The notes under the pieces were generated by a model. It was not told where the DNA came from. It made no database searches and worked only from the letters and a program-made list of their open reading frames with translations. A DNA stretch of 64,000 nucleotides. Origin: Arthrobacter bambusae (GTDB lineage: Bacteria; Actinomycetota; Actinomycetes; Actinomycetales; Micrococcaceae). The first letter of the stretch is position 1; every line of letters begins with the position of its first letter. Where the stretch lies: assembly GCF_030812595.1 (NCBI RefSeq), contig NZ_JAUSSZ010000004.1, positions 210,671 to 274,670 on the forward strand. Direction: 5' to 3'. Below are positions 52,647 through 60,788 of this stretch, one piece after another. The translations under genes were made by a program, and so were the position numbers.

Positions 52647-53273
52647 ATGAGCAGAGAGCCGTATGCCGGAAATGTCGAAATCTTCAAGGCCCGCACCAGC
52701 AAGTTGTTTGCTTGGATCTGCTGGGCCGTTGCGGTTTTCGGAGTGGTTGTAACGCTGGTGGCAGCCGGGCCGCGCGCCCTTCCGGGCACCACTCCCCTGC
52801 TCTTCGTTGCGTTCCTTGGGTGGTTGCTGTTCTGGCGCCCGGTAGTGCTGGTCCGGGATTCCGGCGTCGCGCTGGAGAATCCCTTCCGGACCTTCGATGT
52901 TCCCTGGGACGCCCTGGTGCAGGTTGATACCCGTTACGCCCTCACGCTCGTGACGCCCCGCAAGAAGTACGCGGCGTGGGCCGCCCCCGCACCGGGAATC
53001 TGGGGCGGACGGAACGCCCGCCCCGAGCACCTCAAAGGACTCCCGGGGACCACCTACGGTCCCGCCAGCTCGGTTCGCCCCGGAGACCTCAAGAACACCG
53101 ATTCCGGCGCTGCAGCGCTCCTCGTACGCACCCGCTGGCAGGACCTCGTCGAGGCCGGCCGCGTAGAACCCGGCCGGGCCGAGGACGCTTCCGTGAAGGT
53201 CGACGTCGGATGGTTCCGGATAGCGGCGACCATCGCCTTGGCCGCCGCCAGTTACTGGGCGCTCTTCCTCTAG
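52647..53273 (+). CDS. PH-like (DUF2581-type) membrane protein
   Basis: Protein of 208 residues with two hydrophobic helices near the N-terminus (about 20-60), a PH-like beta region (PVVLVRDSGVALENPFRTFDV, then VQVDTRYALTLVTP), and a C-terminal helix. This resembles the small PH-domain membrane proteins common in actinobacteria. It sits on the plus strand inside the oligopeptide system 2 cluster, between the ATPase and permease genes. Function unknown. Confidence 0.75.
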   Translation: MSREPYAGNVEIFKARTSKLFAWICWAVAVFGVVVTLVAAGPRALPGTTPLLFVAFLGWLLFWRPVVLVRDSGVALENPFRTFDVPWDALVQVDTRYALTLVTPRKKYAAWAAPAPGIWGGRNARPEHLKGLPGTTYGPASSVRPGDLKNTDSGAAALLVRTRWQDLVEAGRVEPGRAEDASVKVDVGWFRIAATIALAAASYWALFL

Positions 53274-53297
53274 GAGGATTTCCCGGACGGGTAGCAC

Positions 53298-54392
53298 TCA
53301 GCTGCCTTTCGGCGCATCGGCAACGGGCGCCGTCGTGCTGGAATGGCGCGTGGTTTCGACCGCGGTCTTTGCCTTGAACTTCTTCTGCCGCGGATCGAAA
53401 GCGTCCCGCAGGCCGTCTCCGATGAAGTTGATGCTCAAGCAGATGAGGATGATGAACAGGCCGGGGAACCAGAAGAGCCACGGCCGTGTAGCGAAGGCTT
53501 CCTGGTTCTGCGCAACCAACAGACCCAGCGAGGTGTCGGGCGCCTTCACGCCGAGGCCCAAGTAGCTAAGGGCGGTCTCGAGCAGGATCGCCGCGGACAT
53601 GGTCAGCGTCACGTTGACGATCAGCACGCCGACGGCGTTCGGAAGGATGTGCTTGAAGATGATCCTGGCGTTGGAGGCGCCGGAGATTCTGGCCGCGTCG
53701 ACGAACTCGCGTTCGCGGAGGGTCAGGAACTCGCCTCGGACAAGACGTGCGAGGCCGACCCAGCTGACGAATCCGAGGAAGACGCCCAGAATCACGACGC
53801 CGTTGTTGGCGGCGAATCCGTTCAACCAGCTGCCCTCATCCCGGCGGTTGGCAATCTGGCCCACGACCGCGGCGAGGAGCAGCAACGGAATGATGATGAT
53901 GACGTCGGTGAGGCGCATGAGAACGGCTTCGACCCAGCCTCGGAAATAGCCGGCAAGTCCGCCGACTATTGCACCGATCGCACCTGCAATGGCACCGATC
54001 AGGACCATGACCGTGATGGACTGTTGGGCGCCGCGCATGGTCATGGCAAACAGGTCGCGTCCAATCCGGTCCTGGCCGAACGGATGCTCGCCCCAGGCGA
54101 TTGGCCACAATGATGAGGTTGGGGCGCCGTCGTTCACGAGCGGTGAGACGTCAACGTGGTTGTATTTCCACCACCCGGGAATCCCGAAGGCGCCCACTGA
54201 AGTGAAAGCGAGCAGGAAGATGAGCGCGAACACCGCGAGTCCTATGAGGGCGCCTGTGTGGCCGAAAAACCTTTTGCGGACAATCTGTCCCTGGCTCAGG
54301 CCGCTGGTGACTTCGCTGCCTGCTTGGGTGGCTGCAGCTTCTGAGAGCGCCTGTTGCGCGAGGAGTTCGTCCTCTTGGGTTGGCTGGCTCAT
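53298..54392 (-). CDS. Oligopeptide-type ABC importer, permease OppC/DppC-like, system 2
   Basis: Permease of 364 residues. A long cytoplasmic N-terminus (about 40 residues) precedes the first helix; the coupling motif is REREFVDAARISGASNARIIFKHILPN. Its ATG overlaps the oppB stop by 4 nt (ATGA). It faces the PH-like gene with 24 nt between stops. Confidence 0.92.
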   Translation of the reverse strand: MSQPTQEDELLAQQALSEAAATQAGSEVTSGLSQGQIVRKRFFGHTGALIGLAVFALIFLLAFTSVGAFGIPGWWKYNHVDVSPLVNDGAPTSSLWPIAWGEHPFGQDRIGRDLFAMTMRGAQQSITVMVLIGAIAGAIGAIVGGLAGYFRGWVEAVLMRLTDVIIIIPLLLLAAVVGQIANRRDEGSWLNGFAANNGVVILGVFLGFVSWVGLARLVRGEFLTLREREFVDAARISGASNARIIFKHILPNAVGVLIVNVTLTMSAAILLETALSYLGLGVKAPDTSLGLLVAQNQEAFATRPWLFWFPGLFIILICLSINFIGDGLRDAFDPRQKKFKAKTAVETTRHSSTTAPVADAPKGS

Positions 54393-55930
54393 GCTTTGAT
54401 CCTTACGCGAGGGTCGAGTGCGGAGTACGCGAGGTCCGCTATCAGGTTAAAGACCATGGCGGTGATGGCTACACACAGGAACACACCCATCACCGGGTTC
54501 GGGTCCGTGTGCAGCAGTCCGTCAATGAACAAGAAACCCATGCCGCGAACGGAAAAGACGGTTTCGGTGATGACGGCTCCACCAATCAAGGCACCGATGT
54601 CGAAGGCGACGATTGTCGCGATCGGAATGAGCGCGTTCCTGAAGGCGTGGCCCATGATGACCGAACGTTCGCTCAAGCCCTTGGCTCGCGCCGTCCGGAT
54701 GTAGTCCATGTTCATGATCTCGAGCATCGACGACCGGGTGAATCGAGTGTAGCTGGCCAATGACACAAGGATCAGGGCGATCGTCGGCAGGACCAGGTGG
54801 GTCAAGGTATCAGTGGACATGATCCAGAAATCGCCCTGAATATTCGGGGTTCCTGCTCCGATCGTGGCGATCGGGCGTCCGCGTACGCGGCTGTTGTTGA
54901 AATATTCCGGCCAGGCCTGCATGAATCTGTCGACAACCACCAGGGCGCCCACGAGGAAGGCGGTTAGCCCCGCGGCGCGCATGGACTGTCCACGGTCGTA
55001 TCCGCCCATGAAGTAACCGACGGCCACACCAATGAGGATGGCGGCGATGGCGAGGAGGAAGATCATGAGTCCGGTCGCCTCGTTGAGCAACGGCTGGACG
55101 GCAAAGTAGGCAATGACGCCGATGCCGACCACAATCAAGCTCGATTGCAGTGCCTTGCGGTTCTTGAGTCCGGAAACCAGGATGGTCACGCCGACAGCGA
55201 TTCCCGCTCCCATGATCGCGATGATGACCGGGCCCAAGCCCGGATTGCGGAACCACTGTGTCAGCGAGAAGTAGAAGAGAATCAGCGAAACGGCAGCGAA
55301 GACCGAACCGCCGACGATCAGCCGGCGTTTCGTTTCACCGCCCACCGCGACGGCTGTGATGATACCGAGAACCGCACCTATTCCAAGCGCCACAACCGGT
55401 GGTATTTCCGGATTTCGAAGGAAGTCATTGAAGCCGATGGCGCCGAATTCCTTGAGGAGTACGGCCACCCAGAAGATCGGCAGCGAGAAGAACAGGAATG
55501 CCATGAAAGTCACGCCGTAGTCCAAGGCGCTGTACTGACGGAGCGCGGTGACGATTCCGAGCGAAATACCGATCAGGATCGCAAGGATGGTCGCACCGGT
55601 GACAAGTGTCAGGGTCTGAACCAAGGCAAAGCCGAGGGCCTCGGTGATTGGCTGCCCCGAGATGTTCTTGCCGAGATTACAGGCGTTGCTGAACGGAACG
55701 AGACACTGGGCAGCGCCTCCCAACCACTTGAAATAGCGAAGCGGCGCAGGAGTGTCGAGATCAAGCAAATTGATTCTCGCGTCCATCAACGCTTGCCGGT
55801 TGGGTGCGCTGCTGGTGCGGAGCTCCTCCAGAGGATCTCCGGACAACGCTGTCAGGAGATACACCAGGAACGATGCTCCAAGAAGTATGAGTGCGGCGGT
55901 TACCAGCCGCCGGACAATATAGGTCACCAT
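54389..55930 (-). CDS. Oligopeptide-type ABC importer, oversized OppB-like permease, system 2
   Basis: Permease of 513 residues, about 200 longer than the system 1 OppB. The N-terminal (MVTYIVRRLVTAALILLGAS) and C-terminal parts (FTRSSMLEIMNMDYIRTARA with GLSERSVIMGHAFRNALIP) are standard. Between about residues 170 and 360 there is an insertion with roughly six extra hydrophobic helices (for example GIGAVLGIITAVAVGG and LMIFLLAIAAILIGVAVGY). The frame is intact through it. ATG at 55930 chosen by homology with system 1. Confidence 0.9.
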   Translation of the reverse strand: MVTYIVRRLVTAALILLGASFLVYLLTALSGDPLEELRTSSAPNRQALMDARINLLDLDTPAPLRYFKWLGGAAQCLVPFSNACNLGKNISGQPITEALGFALVQTLTLVTGATILAILIGISLGIVTALRQYSALDYGVTFMAFLFFSLPIFWVAVLLKEFGAIGFNDFLRNPEIPPVVALGIGAVLGIITAVAVGGETKRRLIVGGSVFAAVSLILFYFSLTQWFRNPGLGPVIIAIMGAGIAVGVTILVSGLKNRKALQSSLIVVGIGVIAYFAVQPLLNEATGLMIFLLAIAAILIGVAVGYFMGGYDRGQSMRAAGLTAFLVGALVVVDRFMQAWPEYFNNSRVRGRPIATIGAGTPNIQGDFWIMSTDTLTHLVLPTIALILVSLASYTRFTRSSMLEIMNMDYIRTARAKGLSERSVIMGHAFRNALIPIATIVAFDIGALIGGAVITETVFSVRGMGFLFIDGLLHTDPNPVMGVFLCVAITAMVFNLIADLAYSALDPRVRIKA

Positions 55931-56044
55931 CGTGAAGAACCTCGAAATCCAGGCCCGGGGTCGCCGGCGCCTATAGCAGAATCGTGCCCCTTCCCCGCTT
56001 GAGGTCGTTGGGAAGCAGACAATATGCCGGTTTACCAACCCGAA

Positions 56045-56078
56045 GGCGCCGGGACCATGATACGTCGGTCCCGGCGCC
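56045..56078 (-). promoter_or_regulatory. Stem-loop between binding protein and permease genes, system 2
   Basis: GGCGCCGGGACC at 56045-56056 and GGTCCCGGCGCC at 56067-56078 form a perfect 12-bp stem with a 10-nt loop, without a T-run. Its location matches the hairpins after gluB and after the system 1 binding protein. Confidence 0.65.
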
Positions 56079-56110
56079 GCGGTTGATGCTATTTCTAGCT
56101 GAGTTTGGTC

Positions 56111-57886
56111 TTACTTCTGAGCCCACTCCCAGAAGTTCCACCAAACGCCAGTCTGGTTCGGCATGAGCTTCACGCCGGTGATGCGGTCGCTGTAGGCATC
56201 CACGTTCACGGACTGGAAGAGCGGCACACCGTACGCGCTGTCCCAGATCTTCTTGTCGATCTGCTTCTGCAGGTCGTCCTGCTTGCTGCGGTCAGTAGTG
56301 ACTACGAGCTCTTCCATCAACTTGTCCGCATCGGTGTTGCTGAACTGGTTGAAGTTGTTGCCACCGTTGGTCTTGAAGATCTGCGGAACACCGGAAACAC
56401 CGACGCCCGGGTTGATCCAGCCGAAGATCGTGGCGTCGTAACCACCCTTGCCCAGAGCCTTGCCCCAGTCGGACTTGCCCAGGCCGCCGTCGACGATCTT
56501 GAAGCCGGCCTTGGTAGCGGACTCGCGGATCAGCGAGAAGGCGTCCACACGGTTGGGGTTGTCCTTGTTGTACATGATGCGGATTTCCGGAGTTGCACCG
56601 TTGAGGAGCTTCTTGGCGCCGTCAATGTCCACGTCCTGGTAGGCGGAGGAGCCGTTGTTCTTGACGGAATCCGCGTAAGCAGCCTGCTGCGGGACGAAGA
56701 TCTGCGAGTCAAGCGGCTTGGCGTTCGGGTCAAGCTTGCCAATGATCTTGTTGACGATGTCCTTGCGGGGCACAGTCTTCAAGAAGGCCGTACGCACGTT
56801 CTGGTCGGCCAACGGGCCTGAGAAGTTCAGGTCCAAGTGGTCGAAGGCCAGCTGGTTGCCCTGGTCGACGGTAACGCCCTGGCTGGAGAGCGCCTTCAAC
56901 TGGTCGAGGGTGTCAGCGGAGGCCTGCGGGGCAATAATGTCTGCCTCGCCGTTCTTGAGCGCCTGGACCTGAGCCGGTGCCGATCCGATGTAGCGGACGG
57001 TGATTTCGTCAAGGCTGGGCGTCGGACCCCAGTTGTAGTCCTTGTTGCGGACCATGGTGAGGGACTGGTCCTGGTTCATGCTCTTCACGATGTAAGGACC
57101 GTTGGAGAGGAACAGGGTTGGGTCTGCGGGCAGCGTCTTCGTGTCGAAGCCCGTGTTCCACATATCCGACATTGCCTTCAACTTCGGGTCCGCGGGAAGC
57201 GGTGCCTGCGGATTGCCGCGCGGCTTGCTCTTGAAGAAGTCAATCAGGGCCTGGGTGTCCTTCAGCCCTGCCTTTTGGGCGACAACGTGGGCAGGAACGT
57301 CAATGCCCGGGCCACCCAGCACGATTTCCCAGTCAGCAAACGGCTTGGAGTACTTGAGCGTGAGGGTCTTGTTGCTGTTGCTGATCTCCGGGAAGTCCGT
57401 CAGGCTGAGGCCCGTGTTGTCCCCCGCGTAGGAGAAGTACGACGTGCCGGTCTTGGCTTTCGGATCGGCGTCGTCGTAGTAACCGGAGAAGGCTGCCCAC
57501 TGCAGGAGGAGGTCCGCTGCGGTGACCGGGGTCCCATCGGACCACTTCACGCCATCGTTAATGGTGTACTTGACGGTCAGCGGGTTGTCCGAGACCTTTT
57601 CCATCTTGCCGAACTTGTCGTTGTGGACGACATTCAGCTTGTTGTCGATGTAGTAGAAGCCCGAGTGCGTCGCGTAGCTGATCTTGGAGTTAATATCAGT
57701 GTTGCCATCGGCCGTGTTGGGGTTGAACGTATTGAAAGCGTTGACCTCGACCACAGTGGCCGTGCCACCCGTCTTGGCTGCTCCGGTGGATGGGGTATTG
57801 CCACCGGAATTGCCGGCACAGGCGCTCAGTGCGATCGCGGCGATTGCCGCAATACCCACTGCTTTGGAAGTACGTCCGAAACGCAT
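56111..57886 (-). CDS. Oligopeptide-type ABC importer, substrate-binding lipoprotein, system 2
   Basis: Family 5 solute-binding protein of 591 residues. The signal peptide MRFGRTSKAVGIAAIAAIAL ends in the lipobox LSAC. The mature part contains YTINDGVKWSDGTPVTAADLL and MNQDQSLTMVRNKDY. The ATG at 57886 has AGGAGGCGGA at ideal spacing, the same ribosome binding site as system 1. First gene of the second operon. Confidence 0.92.
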   Translation of the reverse strand: MRFGRTSKAVGIAAIAAIALSACAGNSGGNTPSTGAAKTGGTATVVEVNAFNTFNPNTADGNTDINSKISYATHSGFYYIDNKLNVVHNDKFGKMEKVSDNPLTVKYTINDGVKWSDGTPVTAADLLLQWAAFSGYYDDADPKAKTGTSYFSYAGDNTGLSLTDFPEISNSNKTLTLKYSKPFADWEIVLGGPGIDVPAHVVAQKAGLKDTQALIDFFKSKPRGNPQAPLPADPKLKAMSDMWNTGFDTKTLPADPTLFLSNGPYIVKSMNQDQSLTMVRNKDYNWGPTPSLDEITVRYIGSAPAQVQALKNGEADIIAPQASADTLDQLKALSSQGVTVDQGNQLAFDHLDLNFSGPLADQNVRTAFLKTVPRKDIVNKIIGKLDPNAKPLDSQIFVPQQAAYADSVKNNGSSAYQDVDIDGAKKLLNGATPEIRIMYNKDNPNRVDAFSLIRESATKAGFKIVDGGLGKSDWGKALGKGGYDATIFGWINPGVGVSGVPQIFKTNGGNNFNQFSNTDADKLMEELVVTTDRSKQDDLQKQIDKKIWDSAYGVPLFQSVNVDAYSDRITGVKLMPNQTGVWWNFWEWAQK

Positions 57887-58099
57887 TCCGCCTCCTATTT
57901 TTTTGAGTGGAAAAAGCCGGCGCTGTTGGCTCCGGCAGACTGCCACAATCCCCTCAGCAGGCTTGTGGCTCGTCTCACATGAGCAGTAGCCTAGCGTTCG
58001 GAACGGATGTTTGGGTGCAAAGTTTCCCGTCGGTAACGTTTGTTATCGAGATGCAATCATTGAAGGACGTCCAAGTGCTTCCGTGATCTGCGCCAATAT

Positions 58100-58138
58100 G
58101 ACATAAGCCCCGATTCAAGGCGAATCGGGGCTTATGTC
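58100..58138. repeat. Perfect 17-bp inverted repeat between divergent genes
   Basis: GACATAAGCCCCGATTC at 58100-58116 and its complement at 58122-58138 leave a 5-nt loop. It sits between two divergently transcribed genes, where a terminator is not expected. The rest of 57887-58253 holds promoter sequence of the binding protein gene and no gene that I can see. Confidence 0.8.
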
Positions 58139-58240
58139 GGTTAATTCTCCATCACTAAACCTTCCCGGCGGAGAAGGTCGGGAAGAGACCGCACAAGCCG
58201 CTTGCCGGGCGCAGGGGTACCCGCACGTGGGCTTGGGGTC

Positions 58241-58246
58241 TACGTT
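58241..58246 (+). promoter_or_regulatory. Predicted -10 box of a leaderless transcript (58254 gene)
   Basis: TACGTT, 7 nt before the ATG at 58254; a GGGA between them could also serve as a weak ribosome binding site. Confidence 0.4.
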
Positions 58247-58253
58247 GGGACCT

Positions 58254-58460
58254 ATGAGCGAGAAATTCACTTATCAGGGCGGTCCCCGCGATAAAGAACG
58301 CAGCGAGGGCGAGGTATCGGACTTCCCGGAGATCCACCAAGGCGGCGAGTACCAATGGTCCGGCTTGGCGCACGGCCAACCGCTAGGCGATGAAACCGCC
58401 AGTGAGTCCGACGACGGCGAGACCGCAACCGTGGTTTGGTATCCGAAAACGCCCGATTAG
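58254..58460 (+). CDS. Small acidic hypothetical protein
   Basis: Protein of 68 residues, strongly hydrophilic and acidic, starting MSEKFTYQGGPRDKERSEGE and ending TATVVWYPKTPD. No membrane segment or signal is present. The ATG at 58254 is taken because the upstream frame (to 58134) is not protein-like and crosses a hairpin. Family unknown. Confidence 0.65.
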   Translation: MSEKFTYQGGPRDKERSEGEVSDFPEIHQGGEYQWSGLAHGQPLGDETASESDDGETATVVWYPKTPD

Positions 58461-58488
58461 TCTCGCTTTCCCCGTTACGCAGGCCTAG

Positions 58489-58698
58489 TCTTCGCCGCCA
58501 GCAGCACCGGCCGCACCCGCAAATCCTGTCCCAGTAGCTCCGCAACCCGCAGCACCCAACACGGTCCAAGGAATAATCCCTGGAGCCTTCTGTCCTAATG
58601 CCGACGTTGGCATGCAAGGCATCGCCGCAAATGGCCGGACCTACGTCTGCTGAGGCAAAGGCGCCGACAAAAACGGCCACTACCACTGGAACGTCTAA
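58489..58698 (+). pseudogene. C-terminal remnant of an Ala/Pro-rich exported-type protein with an internal stop
   Basis: The plus frame from 58489 reads an Ala/Pro-rich linker (SSPPAAPAAPANPVPVAPQP), then GIIPGAFCPNADVGMQGIAA and NGRTYVC, a TGA at 58651-58653, then GKGADKNGHYHWNV and a TAA at 58696. The GAFC to YVC part resembles short cysteine-pair modules at the end of actinobacterial secreted proteins. The N-terminal part is missing (a TAG precedes it), so this is a decayed fragment. Confidence 0.55.
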
Positions 58699-58755
58699 CG
58701 GCAGCGTCACCCGTATAAGCGGCGTGTCAATTGACTGATACACACGGAGGCCGGG

Positions 58756-59490
58756 ATGCCGCAGTGGGTCATTATCCTTCTGGAGTTGTCACCGCTGGTG
58801 CTGGGCGGCGTTTTGGCAGTCGGCGCCTGGCTGGGGACACGGCGACACGGCACCTCGCTCTCCGGCCGGGCCGGTGTTCTCGCTGCCGTCGGCGGTTTGG
58901 TGCCGATGGTAGTCAGTTGCCTGTACTCGATTGTGGGGGTCACGCCGCAACTGCTCACAGCGATAGGGCCGGACGCGGGCATGGGCGTTCTGGAGGTCCG
59001 ATTCGTCACCCCGCTGGCCGCCGGGCTCGTCGCGTTGGTCATGCTCTGTGTCCGCGGCCGCCGCAAACCTTCCACGGCAACCGCAGGCATCGCCCGCCGG
59101 ACAGCATTCACTTTCCTGTCCGCAGGCTGGACTGTGGCCGTGGTGGCGATTGTCGTTGTCACGATCGGTCTCTCGCTCGCGGCAGGGCTGGCATCTGTCC
59201 CTGACCGGGTCGGCAACTACACCGTGCTTACTTTCCAGATCGGCACCATGAGGGTGGGGACCACGATCTATGGCTGGTACTACTCGGTTCCGACGATGTT
59301 CCTGCTGATGGCTCTGATCGGCACCGCGTGGTCGGAGCCGCAACATCGCCGCGCTCACCACGGGCGCTATCGCCTTCCACCTCGCCGCGATCCTCGGCTC
59401 ACTCGCAGGCACCTCCAGAACGGGAGGCGGACTCTCCACCGACAACGCCGGAGTAATCAACGTGGGGTCCCCGTTCCAGCGGGCGCTTAA
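58756..59490 (+). pseudogene. Frameshifted membrane protein
   Basis: The reading frame of 244 residues has five hydrophobic segments up to about residue 195, then turns into an arginine/histidine-rich tail (EPQHRRAHHGRYRLPPRR). In the +1 frame from 59342 the sequence reads NIAALTTGAIAFHLAAILGS, a plausible final membrane helix, and then STDNAGVINVGSPFQRAL. A single-base change near 59335-59342 therefore seems to have disrupted the gene. The ATG at 58756 has ACGGAGG upstream. Family unknown. Confidence 0.6.
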
Positions 59491-59600
59491 ACTCCAAAAC
59501 CTCTCGTGTTCTCTCCTTGGGGTCGAGGCCAAATTCTTATTCGATAAATCTGTTTTTGTCGCGCAGCCCGCTAGCCTCATCGGAGGATTAAGGGGAGATC

Positions 59601-60062
59601 ATGCTGGAAGTAGCACTGAGCTGCACGAACGCAACGTTGAAAATGGACGCGGACGGCGTCTTCCATCTGCGGTGGAACCCTGGTTCCGACGTGTCGTCGG
59701 CTGACGCTGATGCTGTCGTCGCGGCCGTCCAGGGAATGACCGGAGCCAGCCTTCAGCCCATGCTGGTCGAGGTAGTGGACGTGTGCATGAGTCCCGCGGC
59801 GAGAGTGACGCTGTTGGGAGTGCGGTTTGTCTCTGCCGTGGCGCTGGTCGGTGCCACGGTGGTCGACCGGGTGGTGGCCGGGGCTTTACTGCGGAATCAA
59901 GAGTGCCCCCATGGATACTTCACCTCTGTGGAGGACGCCCGGGAGTGGTTGGGCGGGTTCCCGTCCCCCGCGAGCTGGAGGGGTCTGCTTCCTGACCGCG
60001 CCAGCGACCGGTTGCTGAGCGACACCCTGTACTGTTCACGCCGCCGTCGGGCGGGTGATTAG
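59601..60062 (+). CDS. STAS/SpoIIAA-like domain protein (DUF7793-type)
   Basis: Protein of 153 residues. The beta-alpha pattern (GVFHLRWNPG, DADAVVAAVQ, PMLVEVVDV, VSAVALVGATVVDRVVAGALL, FTSVEDAREWL) is that of STAS or SpoIIAA-like domains, ending with the helix DAREWL typical of SEC14/SpoIIAA-like proteins. A basic tail follows. The ATG has AGGGGAG upstream. Its partner is unknown. Confidence 0.65.
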   Translation: MLEVALSCTNATLKMDADGVFHLRWNPGSDVSSADADAVVAAVQGMTGASLQPMLVEVVDVCMSPAARVTLLGVRFVSAVALVGATVVDRVVAGALLRNQECPHGYFTSVEDAREWLGGFPSPASWRGLLPDRASDRLLSDTLYCSRRRRAGD

Positions 60063-60065
60063 GCT
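60060..60065 (+). promoter_or_regulatory. Predicted -10 box of a leaderless phosphatase transcript
   Basis: TAGGCT, 6 nt before the ATG at 60072; its first three bases are also the stop codon of the STAS-like gene. Confidence 0.5.
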
Positions 60066-60071
60066 AGGTGG

Positions 60072-60764
60072 ATGGCGACAGTTATTCTCGTGCGGCACGG
60101 CCGCACCACAGCCAATGCCACTGGACTGTTGGCCGGCCGGGCCGTCGGCGTCAGCCTGGACCAGGTCGGGCTGGACCAGGCGGCCCTGGCCGGAGACCGG
60201 CTAGCGGCCGTGCCCTTAGTGGGGGTGGTGTCGAGCCCTCTTGAGCGTTGTCAGCAAACGGCCCAGCTCATCCTCGATCGCCAAGCCGGCACGCCGTACG
60301 CGCCGGTCGATCCCGATCTCACCGAGTGCGATTACGGCCAGTGGCAAGGCCGCATGCTCAGCGATCTCGCGAGCGAGGATTTGTGGACGATGGTGCAGTC
60401 GCAACCGTCCGCCGTCGTCTTCCCCGGCGGCGAATCCATGGCCGCGATGCAGGCTCGTTCAGTGGCATCGATTCGACGCCACGATGCCGCATTTGAAGCC
60501 GAGCACGGTCCAGGGGCCGTGTGGGTGGCGGTGAGCCACGGTGACATCATCAAGTCAATCCTCGCCGACGCGCTCGGCATGCACCTCGACCTGTTCCAGC
60601 GTATTAACGTAGGCCCTGCCTCCGTATCGATCGTGCGCTACAGCCCTAGTCGGCCGAGCGTCTACGCGACCAACACTGACGCGGGTGACCTGTCGTGGCT
60701 GGCGAACGGCATCCAATCTGGCGATGCGCCTGTGGGCGGCGGTGCAGGGCAAAAGGCGCCATGA
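60072..60764 (+). CDS. Histidine phosphatase family protein (MSMEG_4193-like)
   Basis: Phosphoglycerate mutase-fold phosphatase of 230 residues. The catalytic RHG is at residues 8-10 (VILVRHGRTTANATG), SSPLERCQQTAQLI holds the conserved Arg, and AVSHGDIIKSILAD the second His. The family is a putative phosphomutase/phosphatase that in actinobacteria is found next to DUF3090 and SCO1664-like genes, as here. Substrate unknown. Confidence 0.88.
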   Translation: MATVILVRHGRTTANATGLLAGRAVGVSLDQVGLDQAALAGDRLAAVPLVGVVSSPLERCQQTAQLILDRQAGTPYAPVDPDLTECDYGQWQGRMLSDLASEDLWTMVQSQPSAVVFPGGESMAAMQARSVASIRRHDAAFEAEHGPGAVWVAVSHGDIIKSILADALGMHLDLFQRINVGPASVSIVRYSPSRPSVYATNTDAGDLSWLANGIQSGDAPVGGGAGQKAP

Positions 60765-60776
60765 ACCTCATGTGCC

Positions 60777-60782
60777 TAAAAT
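60777..60782 (+). promoter_or_regulatory. Predicted -10 box of a leaderless DUF3090 transcript
   Basis: TAAAAT, 6 nt before the ATG at 60789; the closest to consensus in the window. Confidence 0.6.
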
Positions 60783-60788
60783 ACTGAT

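Noticed and set aside
58651..58653. TGA as a selenocysteine codon
   Set aside because: The frame lacks a start, an in-frame TAG precedes it, and no SECIS-like element or selenoprotein family is evident; a pseudogene is simpler.
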